Source of the DNA: Ruminococcus sp.
GTDB lineage: Bacteria; Bacillota; Clostridia; Oscillospirales; Ruminococcaceae
Direction of reading: 5' to 3'
Assembly (NCBI GenBank): GCA_031262835.1
Contig: JAISGY010000009.1
Coordinates: 1 to 54,272, forward strand
Length of the DNA: 54,272 nt
A model generated the notes under the pieces. That model was given only the letters and a program-made list of their open reading frames with translations. It ran no database searches and was not told the origin of the DNA. The translations under genes and the position numbers were made by a program. The first letter of the stretch is position 1. Each line of letters opens with the position of its first letter. Below, piece by piece: positions 44,879-53,656 of this stretch.

Positions 44879-45910
44879 TTGGCTGACGCTATGTCACAAA
44901 GTCAAATAGACGAGCTGCTCAAAAACCTCTCGTCCGGCGAAGAATCAATCGAGCAGATTGAAAGCGAAACTAATCCAAAGAAGGTAAAAAGCTATAACTT
45001 CAAGATGCCGAAGAAGTTCACGAAAGAACAACTTTCGCTTGTCGGCACGATATTTGAAGGTTATGCGCGAGTCCTTTCGAGCTATCTCACTTCACTGTTA
45101 CGGATTTATTGCAAAGTCGAGATGGCTCAAATTGAAGAAAACAGATACTTTGAGTTTAATAACGCTCTCCCGGATTACACAATGATTTCGGTTGTGAGCC
45201 TCGGAATAGATGACGACAGCCTCGAAGACGGCGGAACACTTATTCAGATTAACAACGCGATAACAATGTCGATGATCGACAGATTAGAAGGCGGTACAGG
45301 AGAGACGACAATTCTTGACCGTGACTTCACCGAAATTGAAGTCGGTCTGATGTCAAGGGTTCTTGAACGAATGGCACAGCTCTTAAAAGAGCCTTTTGCC
45401 AATTATATAGACATAAACCCGAATGTCACAAATATTGAGACGAATTCACGCGCCATGCAGGTTTTAAGCCCCGACGATATAGTAATTCTAATAACCTTCG
45501 ACATCGTAATTAACAACACCGAAAATACCATCAATGTCGTAATCCCCGGGCTTGTTCTCGAAGCACTGATGGCGAAATTTTCGGACAAATACGCTCGCGG
45601 CGTAAAGAAACTTGACCCGAAAAAAGAGAATGAACGTCAAGTTTCGCTCCTCCAAAACATAAAAGATACCGAACTGAAAGTCAGAGCGGTTTTCCGCGAC
45701 ACAGAGCTTGACCTTTACGACATATTAACATTAACCCCCGGCGATATTATCCCGCTTCAGCTGCCCATCGACTCAAACATTGAAGTGAAGATCGGCGGAA
45801 ACATCTGGTTTGATGGGAAACTCGGTTTACTCGGCAATAATAAAGCCGTTAAGATAGACAATGTTTATAACGATGAATTCCTCCGAAACCTTATGGGCGT
45901 TGTCTCCTAA
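44879..45910 (+). CDS. fliM: Flagellar motor switch protein FliM
   Basis: Switch protein that binds CheY-P and contacts FliG. About 343 residues. The N-terminal CheY-binding peptide is MSQSQIDELL, followed by the CheC-like middle domain with the GGTGE segment (equivalent to GGXG) and a C-terminal SpoA domain. Start choice is uncertain: AAAGGTGA lies about 8 bases before TTG 44879, which I prefer; ATG 44873, GTG 44867 and ATG 44891 are alternatives. fliL, which usually sits between motB and fliM, is absent; only 62 bases of C-rich DNA intervene. Confidence 0.95.
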   Translation: MADAMSQSQIDELLKNLSSGEESIEQIESETNPKKVKSYNFKMPKKFTKEQLSLVGTIFEGYARVLSSYLTSLLRIYCKVEMAQIEENRYFEFNNALPDYTMISVVSLGIDDDSLEDGGTLIQINNAITMSMIDRLEGGTGETTILDRDFTEIEVGLMSRVLERMAQLLKEPFANYIDINPNVTNIETNSRAMQVLSPDDIVILITFDIVINNTENTINVVIPGLVLEALMAKFSDKYARGVKKLDPKKENERQVSLLQNIKDTELKVRAVFRDTELDLYDILTLTPGDIIPLQLPIDSNIEVKIGGNIWFDGKLGLLGNNKAVKIDNVYNDEFLRNLMGVVS

Positions 45911-45953
45911 AGCACCGTGCATAATAATCGGAGAAAAAGAGGTGAGCGGGGCA

Positions 45954-46013
45954 GCGAGTGTGCGGTGTGTGAGCGTGCGGCGCGAAAGCGTGCGGTATGT
46001 GAGAGTGCGGCGC
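45954..46013 (+). repeat. Four 15-bp tandem repeats between fliM and fliY
   Basis: Four diverged copies of a unit like GTGAGCGTGCGGCGC at 45954-45968, 45969-45983, 45984-45998 and 45999-46013. They lie in the 192-base gap between fliM and fliY. A short open frame crosses them but has no ribosome site or recognisable product, so I regard the gap as non-coding. Confidence 0.85.
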
Positions 46014-46102
46014 ATTATTTGCAAAGTTCCCGTGCAAAACAACATGAAGCATAAATTATCTGCCTTTAAGATTTACAGGCGGGCGGAATGGAGAAAAGGT
46101 GT

Positions 46103-47392
46103 ATGAGTAAGCTGACCGCGGCAAGCTTCGGCGACTTAGAGCGTGATGCTATCGGCGAAATTATGAATATCACCATGGGTTCTGCCGCCACCGCAGTGTC
46201 TACCATGCTGTCGGCGAAAGTTTGGATTACAACTCCGACCGTATCTGTTATTCAGCGTAAGGACCTTGGTTTCCCGGAGCTTGAACCGAGCGTAGTCGTT
46301 AAGATTACCTATATTCAGGGGATTTCCGGGCAGAATTGTTTAGTCCTAAAGCAATCGGACGTGCAACTGATCTTAGCCCAGCTTATGGGACTGCCCCTCG
46401 AAGTTACCGACGACTTCCAATTCGACGAGATGAATATCTCCGCCGTTTGTGAAGTGATGAATCAGATGATGGGTGCGTCTGCAACCGCCCTGTCCGAGAT
46501 AATCGAAACGGCGGTTGACATCTCGACGCCTCAAGCTCTTGTCCAAGAGGGCGACGCTTCCGCAGAGGATCTGTACGGCTTCGGCGACGAAGAGGAAGTC
46601 TGCGTCATAAAATTTAACCTCACAATCGACAATGTAATTAACTCCGAATTTATCTCCGTTTTAACCCTTGACCTTGCGAAAGACATGGCAGACAAAATGA
46701 TGGGTAACTTCGGCGTAACCGAGCCCGAACCGGCTCCCGAACCCGAACCCGCAAGCGGTGGCGGCGGCGGTGCGTTAAGCCAAGATGCAATAAACGCATT
46801 GCTCGGCGGCGGCGGTGGAGGAGCAGGCGGCGGCATGGACTCTTCGGCAGCACAGCCTCCGCCGGGTGCAGTCCCCCCGAATATAGGTACAGCCCCCCCG
46901 AACATGGGAGCAGTTCCGCCCGGTATGGGTGCGTTGCCTCCCGGTATGGGTTATCCCGACCCGTCGGCAATGGGCTATCCCCCGTATCCGCAGGGTGCGA
47001 TGCCCGGCGGCGCAAATTTCCCGCCGTACGGTTATCCGGCGATGGCACAGCCTATGCCGAACGTTCAGCTTGCCCAGCTTCAGGCTTTTGAGAATTATCA
47101 AAACCCGTCACTCGGCAAACAGCAGAACGATAACCTTAAACTCCTCATGGATGTCCCCCTGAACGTTACCGTTGAAATAGGTCAGACTTCCAAAAAGGTT
47201 AAGGAAATACTCGACTTCACACAGGGAACAATTATTGAGCTCGAACGTCAGGCAGGTGCTCCCGTTGACATTATCGTTAACGGCAATCTCGTCGCAAAAG
47301 GCGATGTTGTCGTAATAGATGATAATTTTGCGGTGAGAATTACCGAAATTATAAAATCCAAATTCTTGGAATCAATAGGAGGAGATCGTTAA
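46103..47392 (+). CDS. fliY: Flagellar motor switch phosphatase FliY
   Basis: Switch protein that dephosphorylates CheY-P. The 429-residue protein has two intact CheC motifs (D/S-x3-E-x2-N-x22-P): Asp15/Glu19/Asn22/Pro45 and Ser113/Glu117/Asn120/Pro143. A linker (about 205-345) is rich in Pro/Gly/Met with GAVPPNxG-like repeats. A C-terminal SpoA/FliN domain (about 350-425) includes DVPLNVTVEIGQTSKKVKEIL. The linker contains ALSQDAINALL (224-234), like the CheY-binding peptide of FliM, which B. subtilis FliY carries at the N-terminus. ATG 46103 is chosen for its GGAGAAAAGGTG site. cheY starts 1 base after the stop. Confidence 0.93.
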   Translation: MSKLTAASFGDLERDAIGEIMNITMGSAATAVSTMLSAKVWITTPTVSVIQRKDLGFPELEPSVVVKITYIQGISGQNCLVLKQSDVQLILAQLMGLPLEVTDDFQFDEMNISAVCEVMNQMMGASATALSEIIETAVDISTPQALVQEGDASAEDLYGFGDEEEVCVIKFNLTIDNVINSEFISVLTLDLAKDMADKMMGNFGVTEPEPAPEPEPASGGGGGALSQDAINALLGGGGGGAGGGMDSSAAQPPPGAVPPNIGTAPPNMGAVPPGMGALPPGMGYPDPSAMGYPPYPQGAMPGGANFPPYGYPAMAQPMPNVQLAQLQAFENYQNPSLGKQQNDNLKLLMDVPLNVTVEIGQTSKKVKEILDFTQGTIIELERQAGAPVDIIVNGNLVAKGDVVVIDDNFAVRITEIIKSKFLESIGGDR

Positions 47393-47393
47393 C

Positions 47394-47756
47394 ATGGCGA
47401 AGAAGATTATGCTCGTCGATGATGCCGCTTTCATGCGAATGATGATAAAGGATACCCTTACAAAAAATGGGTACACTGAAATTGTCGAGGCACAAGACGG
47501 CGAAATAGCTTGCAGTAAATTTGAAGAGGAAAAGCCCGATCTCGTTATCATGGACATAACCATGCCCAATAAAACCGGCATCGAAGCCCTCCGCGACATT
47601 AAAAAAGCACACGCCGACGCGAAAATCGTTATGTGTTCTGCAATGGGTCAGGAAGCAATGGTTGTCGAAGCTATAAAACTCGGCGCTCTCGACTTTATCG
47701 TTAAACCCTTCAAAGGCGACCGCATTTTACAGACCGTTCAAAAAGTTCTCGGCTAA
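47394..47756 (+). CDS. cheY: Chemotaxis response regulator CheY
   Basis: Single-domain receiver of 120 residues that carries the signal from CheA to the switch. It has the acidic pocket Asp9-Asp10, phosphoacceptor Asp54 in IMDITMPNKTG, Ser82 in the Thr/Ser position, and Lys104 in IVKPF. It follows fliY by a single base, so receiver and phosphatase are translated together. GGAGGA lies upstream, inside the end of fliY. Confidence 0.96.
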   Translation: MAKKIMLVDDAAFMRMMIKDTLTKNGYTEIVEAQDGEIACSKFEEEKPDLVIMDITMPNKTGIEALRDIKKAHADAKIVMCSAMGQEAMVVEAIKLGALDFIVKPFKGDRILQTVQKVLG

Positions 47757-47777
47757 ATCAGGGACAGAGGTTTTCTT

Positions 47778-48161
47778 ATGCCCGACTCACTTACCGTCAC
47801 ATTCGCGCTTCTCGGCGTTATTGCCCTCATAGCCCTGATGTTCTGGGCAGCACGCTTTTTCCAGAAAAAATACGGCTATGGGCTGGGTATCGGCGGTAAG
47901 AGTATTCATGTCGAAGAATCCGTCACCCTCTCGCCCGACTCGCGGCTTATTATCGCGAAGGTTGACGGCGTGAGATATCTTATCGGCACAGGCAACGTTA
48001 GGCTTCTTTCCGAACTTGATGACCTTCCCGAAGAAGAACCGACAACCGACCGAAAAACAATGCCCATTACAGAAGCTTTCAAAACAGTTTTATCCCAAAA
48101 ACTGAACATTCCAAAAGTTGAGGAAAAGGAAGATGCCGGAGAGAACAGCAGAGGCGAATAA
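47778..48161 (+). CDS. fliO: Flagellar biosynthetic protein FliO
   Basis: Small membrane protein assisting assembly of FliP in the export gate. The 127-residue protein has one N-terminal membrane segment (about 7-27), a positively charged flank, and the FliO/FliZ beta segment IHVEESVTLSPDSRLIIAKVDGVRYLIGTGNVRLLSEL-type region. A charged C-terminal tail overlaps fliP by 29 bases. Identification rests on this pattern and its position before fliP. Confidence 0.9.
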   Translation: MPDSLTVTFALLGVIALIALMFWAARFFQKKYGYGLGIGGKSIHVEESVTLSPDSRLIIAKVDGVRYLIGTGNVRLLSELDDLPEEEPTTDRKTMPITEAFKTVLSQKLNIPKVEEKEDAGENSRGE

Positions 48162-49203
48162 CGCTGACATAATTAAAAAAGCCAAGCGTTCTATCCGCAA
48201 AAACCTGCTTATAATCTTAATAGCACTCCTCTTCTTTATCCCCTCAACAGCCTTCGCATCAAAAACCGTCTCGGCAAATATGCCCTCCCCGACAGTTACC
48301 GAAGCACCGGCTGAAAACCCCGCCGCAACAGAAGCCCCCGTCACAGACGACCTTTCCGCCCAGACCCAAGCACAGCCCCAAACCGATACGCCGCCCGAAC
48401 AAACCCAAGCGGTAGGCGACCCCGGACAGGGTACAGAGGGAGCAGGGGGAGCAGGGGGAACAGGCACAGGGGGAACAGGCAACGGCGGCTTAGGCGAAAC
48501 GCTCGGCGACAATCCCGAACTAAACGAACTCTTCGATGCACTCAATATAACCTCCGACACAACAACAATCGACCTGATTATCCTTATAACAATTTTAACA
48601 ATAGCACCGTCATTGCTCATCATGTTAACCGGCTTCACGCGAATAATCATTGCCTTCTCACTCCTTCGTAACGCCATGGGTATCGCAATGACTCCGCCGA
48701 ATCAGGTAATGATCGGGCTTGCACTGTTTATGACCTTCTTTATAATGACGCCGGTTTTCAGTCAGATGAACGAAGTCGCATACGTCCCCTATAAAGCGGG
48801 CGAAATTTCTTCAACCGAGGCTCTCTCTCGAGCGAGCGACCCGCTCAAAGCATGGATGCTCCGTAACACTTCAAACGAGTCGATGGACTTCTTCATTGCA
48901 ATGTCGAACGAACCGGAACTCACGAATCTGAACGAAGAGGAATTCTTATCACAGGTGCGGTTTTCAACCGTTGTCCCCGCATTTATCCTCTCCGAGATAA
49001 AAATCGGCTTTCAGATTGGATTTTTGCTCTACGTTCCTTTCCTCATAATAGACATAGTTGTCGCGACAATCCTCATGTCAATGGGTATGATGATGCTTCC
49101 GCCGACAACCGTCTCAATTCCGTTTAAGATCCTGCTTTTCGTTCTCGTTGACGGTTGGACACTTCTCATTGAGTCACTTGTCACAGGCTTTAACTCCGGA
49201 TGA
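48133..49203 (+). CDS. fliP: Flagellar biosynthetic protein FliP with extended N-terminus
   Basis: Core of the export gate. The conserved region (about 135-356) has LITILTIAPSLLIMLTGFTRIIIAFSLLRNAMG and TPPNQVMIGLALFMTFF near its start, and SVLMSMGMMMLPP-like and SIPFKILLFVLVDGW near its end. At 356 residues it is about 100 longer than usual. After a signal peptide (about 15-42, ending AFA/S) comes a Thr/Ala/Pro/Gln and then Gly/Thr-rich stretch to about 125 before the core. ATG 48133 is preferred over TTG 48118 because of the GAGGAAAAGGAAG site. The low-complexity part uses G-rich DNA like that in fliI and flgD. Confidence 0.95.
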   Translation: MPERTAEANNADIIKKAKRSIRKNLLIILIALLFFIPSTAFASKTVSANMPSPTVTEAPAENPAATEAPVTDDLSAQTQAQPQTDTPPEQTQAVGDPGQGTEGAGGAGGTGTGGTGNGGLGETLGDNPELNELFDALNITSDTTTIDLIILITILTIAPSLLIMLTGFTRIIIAFSLLRNAMGIAMTPPNQVMIGLALFMTFFIMTPVFSQMNEVAYVPYKAGEISSTEALSRASDPLKAWMLRNTSNESMDFFIAMSNEPELTNLNEEEFLSQVRFSTVVPAFILSEIKIGFQIGFLLYVPFLIIDIVVATILMSMGMMMLPPTTVSIPFKILLFVLVDGWTLLIESLVTGFNSG

Positions 49204-49206
49204 CAG

Positions 49207-49229
49207 AGGCGAGAGGACAGAGGACAGAG
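49207..49229 (+). repeat. CAGAG-type repeat between fliP and fliQ
   Basis: A 23-base stretch of GACAGAG-like units right after fliP, in the 54-base gap before fliQ. It matches 53657-53679 downstream of flhA at 21 of 23 positions. Non-coding. Confidence 0.8.
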
Positions 49230-49257
49230 ATTTGATGTATATCGGGGGTGCTTTTAA

Positions 49258-49539
49258 TTGACACAGGATCTTATTCAACAGCTTTTCAGGGAAGCACTTC
49301 TCCTTATAATCCGCATCGCCGGACCGCTTCTGCTTGTTTCAATGATAGTCGGGCTTATGGTCGCGGTGTTCCAAGCGGCAACGCAGATACACGAACAGAC
49401 GCTGACATTCGTTCCGAAAGCCTTTGTAATAGCAATCCTCCTTTTCCTGCTTGCGCCGGCTATAATAACGTCGCTCCTCGATTTCTTTAACCAAATTTTC
49501 GATATGATGAAACAGGTCGGAGTCCAAACAGTTCTATAA
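49258..49539 (+). CDS. fliQ: Flagellar biosynthetic protein FliQ
   Basis: Small two-helix component of the export gate, 93 residues. Hydrophobic segments are at about 14-38 and 52-76, with the family pattern IAGPLLLVSMIVGLMVAVFQAATQIHEQTLTFVPK. The start is TTG 49258, supported by GGGGGTG 7 bases upstream and by homology beginning at TQDLIQQLFREAL. It lies between fliP and fliR as usual. Confidence 0.95.
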   Translation: MTQDLIQQLFREALLLIIRIAGPLLLVSMIVGLMVAVFQAATQIHEQTLTFVPKAFVIAILLFLLAPAIITSLLDFFNQIFDMMKQVGVQTVL

Positions 49540-49560
49540 AGTTAAAAATAAAGGCATAAA

Positions 49561-50337
49561 ATGGAAGGTCTCGCCGGCAATGCTCAGATAATTCTGCTGA
49601 TATTCATGCGTGTAACAGGAATAACCTCCTTCGCCCCGGTTATATCCCGGGCAAATATCCCTGTAATGGTCAGGGCAGGGTTATCGCTCCTTATAACTTT
49701 GATTATATCATCGGTCATGCCTCTCGGTGTGCTTGATGTTAATATAGATTATCCCGTTGGCGTTTATCTTTTCATGCTTGTCCGCGAGGCGTTAATCGGC
49801 ATAATCCTCGGGCTTATAACAAACTTTTTCTTCATGATGGTGCTTTTTTCGGGCGAAATTATAGATATGCAGTCCGGGCTCGGCATGGCGAGGATATTCG
49901 ACCCTGCGAGCAATATGCAGATGTCCCTATACGGCACACTCTACACAATAATGCTCTACTTTATATACGTCGCAACCGACTCACACCTTACTTACATTCA
50001 AATCATTGTCGAATCGCTTAATATGATACCTCTCGGGGATGCGGGGTTCCCCCCGGACATAGCCTCCCACGCATTCAATGTTTTTTCATACGTTTTCCTC
50101 TTAGCAGTTAAGCTGACATTACCGCTTCTGATTGCGGAAGTCGCGGTGCAATTCGCCGTCGGAATTCTAATGAAATCCGTTCCGCAAATCCAGATTATGG
50201 TACTTAACATAGAAATAAAGGTAGCACTGTCACTATTCATGATGTTCCTTATAATAGGACCGACCTCAATCTTCATGAACCGCTATCTGACAGAATGGAT
50301 ACAAACGCTGCAAAGTACAGTGCAAACTCTTGTGTAA
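49561..50337 (+). CDS. fliR: Flagellar biosynthetic protein FliR
   Basis: Export-gate membrane protein of 258 residues with about six membrane segments. Conserved parts are LIFMRVTGITSFAPVISRANIPVMVRAGLSL and FSGEIIDMQSGLGMARIFDP, then NVFSYVFLLAVKLTLPLLIAEVAV and the VPQIQIMVLN segment. Length and order (fliQ-fliR-flhB) are typical. The upstream ribosome site is AAAGGC, moderate. Confidence 0.96.
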   Translation: MEGLAGNAQIILLIFMRVTGITSFAPVISRANIPVMVRAGLSLLITLIISSVMPLGVLDVNIDYPVGVYLFMLVREALIGIILGLITNFFFMMVLFSGEIIDMQSGLGMARIFDPASNMQMSLYGTLYTIMLYFIYVATDSHLTYIQIIVESLNMIPLGDAGFPPDIASHAFNVFSYVFLLAVKLTLPLLIAEVAVQFAVGILMKSVPQIQIMVLNIEIKVALSLFMMFLIIGPTSIFMNRYLTEWIQTLQSTVQTLV

Positions 50338-50354
50338 TTTGAAAGGCTTATGTT

Positions 50355-51476
50355 TTGGCAAAGGATGGACCGGGCGGTGAGAGAACCGAAAAAGCGACAG
50401 GTCATAAGAGGGCGGAGGAACGCAAAAAGGGTCATGTAATGAAAAGCACGGACGTTGTTACGGCGGCGTTCATAGTTATAACATTCATGGTGCTTCGGTT
50501 TACGGTGCGGCTTATACTTATCGAGTCGCAAACGCTTCTTTCGGAATGGCTTACAAAAGCCGGGCATGGGTTTAATGCCGACGGAACGATTGACGGATTA
50601 CAGCCGTTTTCGATATTCATCATTGAACTTTTAGAAACTGTGATTATAACGGCGGGGATTACGCTTACGACAACCATGTTAATCACCGTTTTAGCGACAG
50701 GCATACAGACAAAATTCTTATTCACGACCTCGCAGATGAAGCCGAAACTCAGTAAATTTAACCCCATTAAGGGAATGCAGAAATTTTTTAACCCGAACGC
50801 TTTTTTTGAACAGTTTAAGTCACTCATAAAGATGACAATACTTGTTATAATCGCGTTTACGGAGATTAGAAGCAGAATTCCGGAGTTCATCTCTCTTTAC
50901 GATTCCGATATACGCACCGCGCTCCTCGTTTTAGGCGACACAATATTTACAATTGCCATGCAGATTGCGGTTGCTTTTGTGGTTATCGCCGTGATTGACT
51001 TCTATTGGCAGCGTTATCGCTTTGAAGAAGACATGAAGATGACAAAGCAGGAAGTTAAGGAAGAGTATAAGAATATGGAAGGCGACCCCCAAATTAAGGG
51101 CAAGAGAAAGAGTATTCAGCAAAAAATGTCCCTACAGCGCATGATGAAGGCGATCCCCGAAGCGGATGTTATCATAAGAAACCCTACGCATTACGCGATC
51201 GCCGTTAAATATGACGAAAAGAAAACTTCGGCACCGATAGTTGTGGCAAAAGGCAAAGACAGAGTTGCGCTTCGTATTATTGATATAGCGCGTGACGCGG
51301 GGGTAATGCTCATTGAAAACAAGCCGCTTGCCCGCGTACTTTATGAAAAGGTAGATATTGACAGAGAAATCCCATCCGAACTTTATCAGGCGGTCGCCGA
51401 AGTTCTTGCGTTCGTCTTTAAGCTTAAAAAAGGAGAACCCGCGGTCTATGCGCCCAAAGCGGTTGTGGAGATGTAG
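50355..51476 (+). CDS. flhB: Flagellar biosynthetic protein FlhB
   Basis: Export switch protein: four membrane segments and a cytoplasmic domain that cleaves itself between Asn and Pro to change export from hook to filament. The 373-residue protein has GERTEKATGHKRAEERKKGHV at the N-terminus and the autocleavage motif NPTH at residues 276-279, followed by YAIAVKYD. The start is TTG 50355 with AAAGG upstream. The last ten residues or so are a short tail. FliK, which triggers the switch, is in the same operon. Confidence 0.96.
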   Translation: MAKDGPGGERTEKATGHKRAEERKKGHVMKSTDVVTAAFIVITFMVLRFTVRLILIESQTLLSEWLTKAGHGFNADGTIDGLQPFSIFIIELLETVIITAGITLTTTMLITVLATGIQTKFLFTTSQMKPKLSKFNPIKGMQKFFNPNAFFEQFKSLIKMTILVIIAFTEIRSRIPEFISLYDSDIRTALLVLGDTIFTIAMQIAVAFVVIAVIDFYWQRYRFEEDMKMTKQEVKEEYKNMEGDPQIKGKRKSIQQKMSLQRMMKAIPEADVIIRNPTHYAIAVKYDEKKTSAPIVVAKGKDRVALRIIDIARDAGVMLIENKPLARVLYEKVDIDREIPSELYQAVAEVLAFVFKLKKGEPAVYAPKAVVEM

Positions 51477-51522
51477 TCGGTGCCGTCCGAAGGATTGTAC
51501 ATAGAAACGACGCCCAATTCCT

Positions 51523-51559
51523 ATTTTTCGCGTTTTTGCGAAGCAAAAACACGGAAAAT
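51523..51559. other. Long hairpin between flhB and flhA
   Basis: Arms 51524-51539 and 51543-51558 pair over 16 positions with one mismatch and a GAA loop, in a 106-base non-coding gap. No U-run follows. It might reduce read-through into flhA or protect the upstream message. flhA has no clear Shine-Dalgarno site after it. Confidence 0.7.
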
Positions 51560-51582
51560 CATAGTCCCGCCGGGTCACCGGC

Positions 51583-53649
51583 ATGTCGAAGAAAATCATT
51601 GATAACAGTGTAACAGTATTTGTTGTGCTTGCGGTGTTTATGATTATAATACCGCTGCCGAGCTTTTTGCTTGACTTCTTTTTCGTATTTAACATTGCAA
51701 TTTCGCTCATAATACTGCTTATAACGATGTATGCGAAGGAAGCGCTTGATTTCGCTGTCTTCCCGTCGCTGCTGCTTATTACCACAATTTTCCGCCTTGC
51801 GCTTAATATATCTTCGACAAAATTAATCCTCATCAATAACGGGAACGCCGGGCAGGTTATTGAGGCGTTCGGCGAGTTCGTAATGGGCGGGAACGCCGTT
51901 GTCGGGTTTGTTGTTTTTATCCTCATCATGGTTGTACAGCTTGTTGTAATCACAAAGGGTGCGGAGCGTATCGCGGAGGTTACTGCAAGATTTACCCTCG
52001 ACGCTTTGCCCGGTAAACAGATGGCGATTGACGCCGACCTAAACCAAGGCGTTATAACCGACGATGAGGCGAAAGCAGCCCGCGACAAGATCAGGCGCGA
52101 GGCAGACTACTTCGGCGCGATGGACGGTGCCTCGAAATTCGTTAAGGGCGACGCAACCTTCTCCGTAATCGCAGCCCTCGTTAACCTTCTCGGCGGCATA
52201 GTAATGGGTCTTATCTTCTCCGACATGGATATTATGACGGTTATACAGACCTATTCAATCGCAACGGTCGGCGACGGCTTGTGTTCACAGATTCCTTCAC
52301 TGCTTATCTCGACGGCAATGGGTATGATTGTAACCCGCTCCGCCTCCGATAACAGTATGAATATCGACCTCAAGAACAGCTTCACTTCGCAGCCTATCGC
52401 CCTCATGATTGCGGGCGGCGCAATGCTTATCATGGTCTTAATCCCGGGCTTCCCGAAGGTACAGCTTATCGTCCTCGGCGCAGGGCTTATGACCCTCGGG
52501 GTAATCCTCAACCGCAACCGCCGCGACGCCGCGCTTGCTCTTGCCGGAGTTCCCGGGGAGCGTTCAGACGAGCGTGCGGAGGGCGTTTCGGAAATCGACT
52601 ATTACAAAGATATTGACAATGTTTATAAGCTTCTGCCCGTTGAACCGATTGAGATTGAGTTCGGCTACAGTCTTATTCCGCTTGCAGATGAAAGTGCGGG
52701 CGGCGTGCTTATCGAGCGGGTTGTAATCTTCCGAAAACAGTTCGCCGAAGAGATGGGCATAGTCTTCCCCTCCGTGCGTATGCGCAACAACGACCACATT
52801 AACCCGAACCAGTACATAATTAAAATCAAAGGCGAAATTGTCGCCGAAGCTGAAATTTTAGTAGACCACTATCTTGCAATGGATTCCGGCGGCGTAACCG
52901 AAGAGATTGACGGTATCGACACAATCGAGCCCGCATTCGGTATCCCCGCGAAGTGGATTTCCGAGAAGAACCGCATCCGTGCGGAAATTGCCGGCTATAC
53001 GTTAATCGACCCGACATCCGTTATAATCACGCATCTGTCGGAAGTTATAAGAACGCACTCCTTCGAGCTTATCTCCCGCCAAGATATTAAAACGCTTATC
53101 GACAAGTTACAGGAAACAAATCCCGTGCTTGTTAACGATATTGTCCCCGCGGTTGTCTCGCCGGCATATCTACAGAAAGTCGTCGGGCTTCTCCTAAAAG
53201 AAAGCGTCCCCGTCCGCGACCTTGAAACAATCCTTGAGACCCTCGCCGACAACCCGCACACCATGAAAGACGTTGACATAACAACCGAATACGTCCGTCA
53301 AGCCTTAAAGCGCACCATAACCCGCAAATTCTCCGACGGCGGACAGCTTCGCGTTATAACCCTCGATTCCGAGACCGAAAACAAGATTATCGGTGCAATA
53401 AAGAAGACAGATCAAGGCTCATACTTAGCCCTCGACCCGCAGACTATCCAAGACATAATGACAAACCTCTCGATTCAAATCGAAAAGGTAAGGGCAATTG
53501 TCCCCATGACAATAGTCCTGACCTCCCCGATAGTCCGTATCTACTTCAAAAAGCTTGTTGACCAATTTATCCCGGGCGTAACAGTCCTGAGCTTCTCCGA
53601 AATCGACAACTCCGTGCAGATTCAGGCGGTTGGGAACATTGCAGTATAG
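51583..53649 (+). CDS. flhA: Flagellar biosynthesis protein FlhA
   Basis: Largest export-gate component: eight N-terminal membrane segments and a cytoplasmic ring that docks chaperone-substrate complexes. The 688-residue protein has the FHIPEP-family signature RIAEVTARFTLDALPGKQMAID and LRKADYFGAMDGASKFVKGD-like segment in the loop, and a C-terminal domain from about 345. Length is typical. ATG 51583 is taken as start although its ribosome site is poor. flhF and flhG, usual downstream neighbours in Bacillota, are absent; a repeat-rich gap and a sigma factor follow. Confidence 0.96.
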   Translation: MSKKIIDNSVTVFVVLAVFMIIIPLPSFLLDFFFVFNIAISLIILLITMYAKEALDFAVFPSLLLITTIFRLALNISSTKLILINNGNAGQVIEAFGEFVMGGNAVVGFVVFILIMVVQLVVITKGAERIAEVTARFTLDALPGKQMAIDADLNQGVITDDEAKAARDKIRREADYFGAMDGASKFVKGDATFSVIAALVNLLGGIVMGLIFSDMDIMTVIQTYSIATVGDGLCSQIPSLLISTAMGMIVTRSASDNSMNIDLKNSFTSQPIALMIAGGAMLIMVLIPGFPKVQLIVLGAGLMTLGVILNRNRRDAALALAGVPGERSDERAEGVSEIDYYKDIDNVYKLLPVEPIEIEFGYSLIPLADESAGGVLIERVVIFRKQFAEEMGIVFPSVRMRNNDHINPNQYIIKIKGEIVAEAEILVDHYLAMDSGGVTEEIDGIDTIEPAFGIPAKWISEKNRIRAEIAGYTLIDPTSVIITHLSEVIRTHSFELISRQDIKTLIDKLQETNPVLVNDIVPAVVSPAYLQKVVGLLLKESVPVRDLETILETLADNPHTMKDVDITTEYVRQALKRTITRKFSDGGQLRVITLDSETENKIIGAIKKTDQGSYLALDPQTIQDIMTNLSIQIEKVRAIVPMTIVLTSPIVRIYFKKLVDQFIPGVTVLSFSEIDNSVQIQAVGNIAV

Positions 53650-53656
53650 AAGCGAG

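Noticed and set aside
45954-46013. CRISPR-like array
   Set aside because: Units are 15 bp, directly tandem and without spacers; this is a minisatellite.
45861-46106. 81-residue open frame between fliM and fliY
   Set aside because: It starts inside fliM, crosses the 15-bp repeats, has no ribosome site and encodes Val/Arg repeats without similarity to anything I know.
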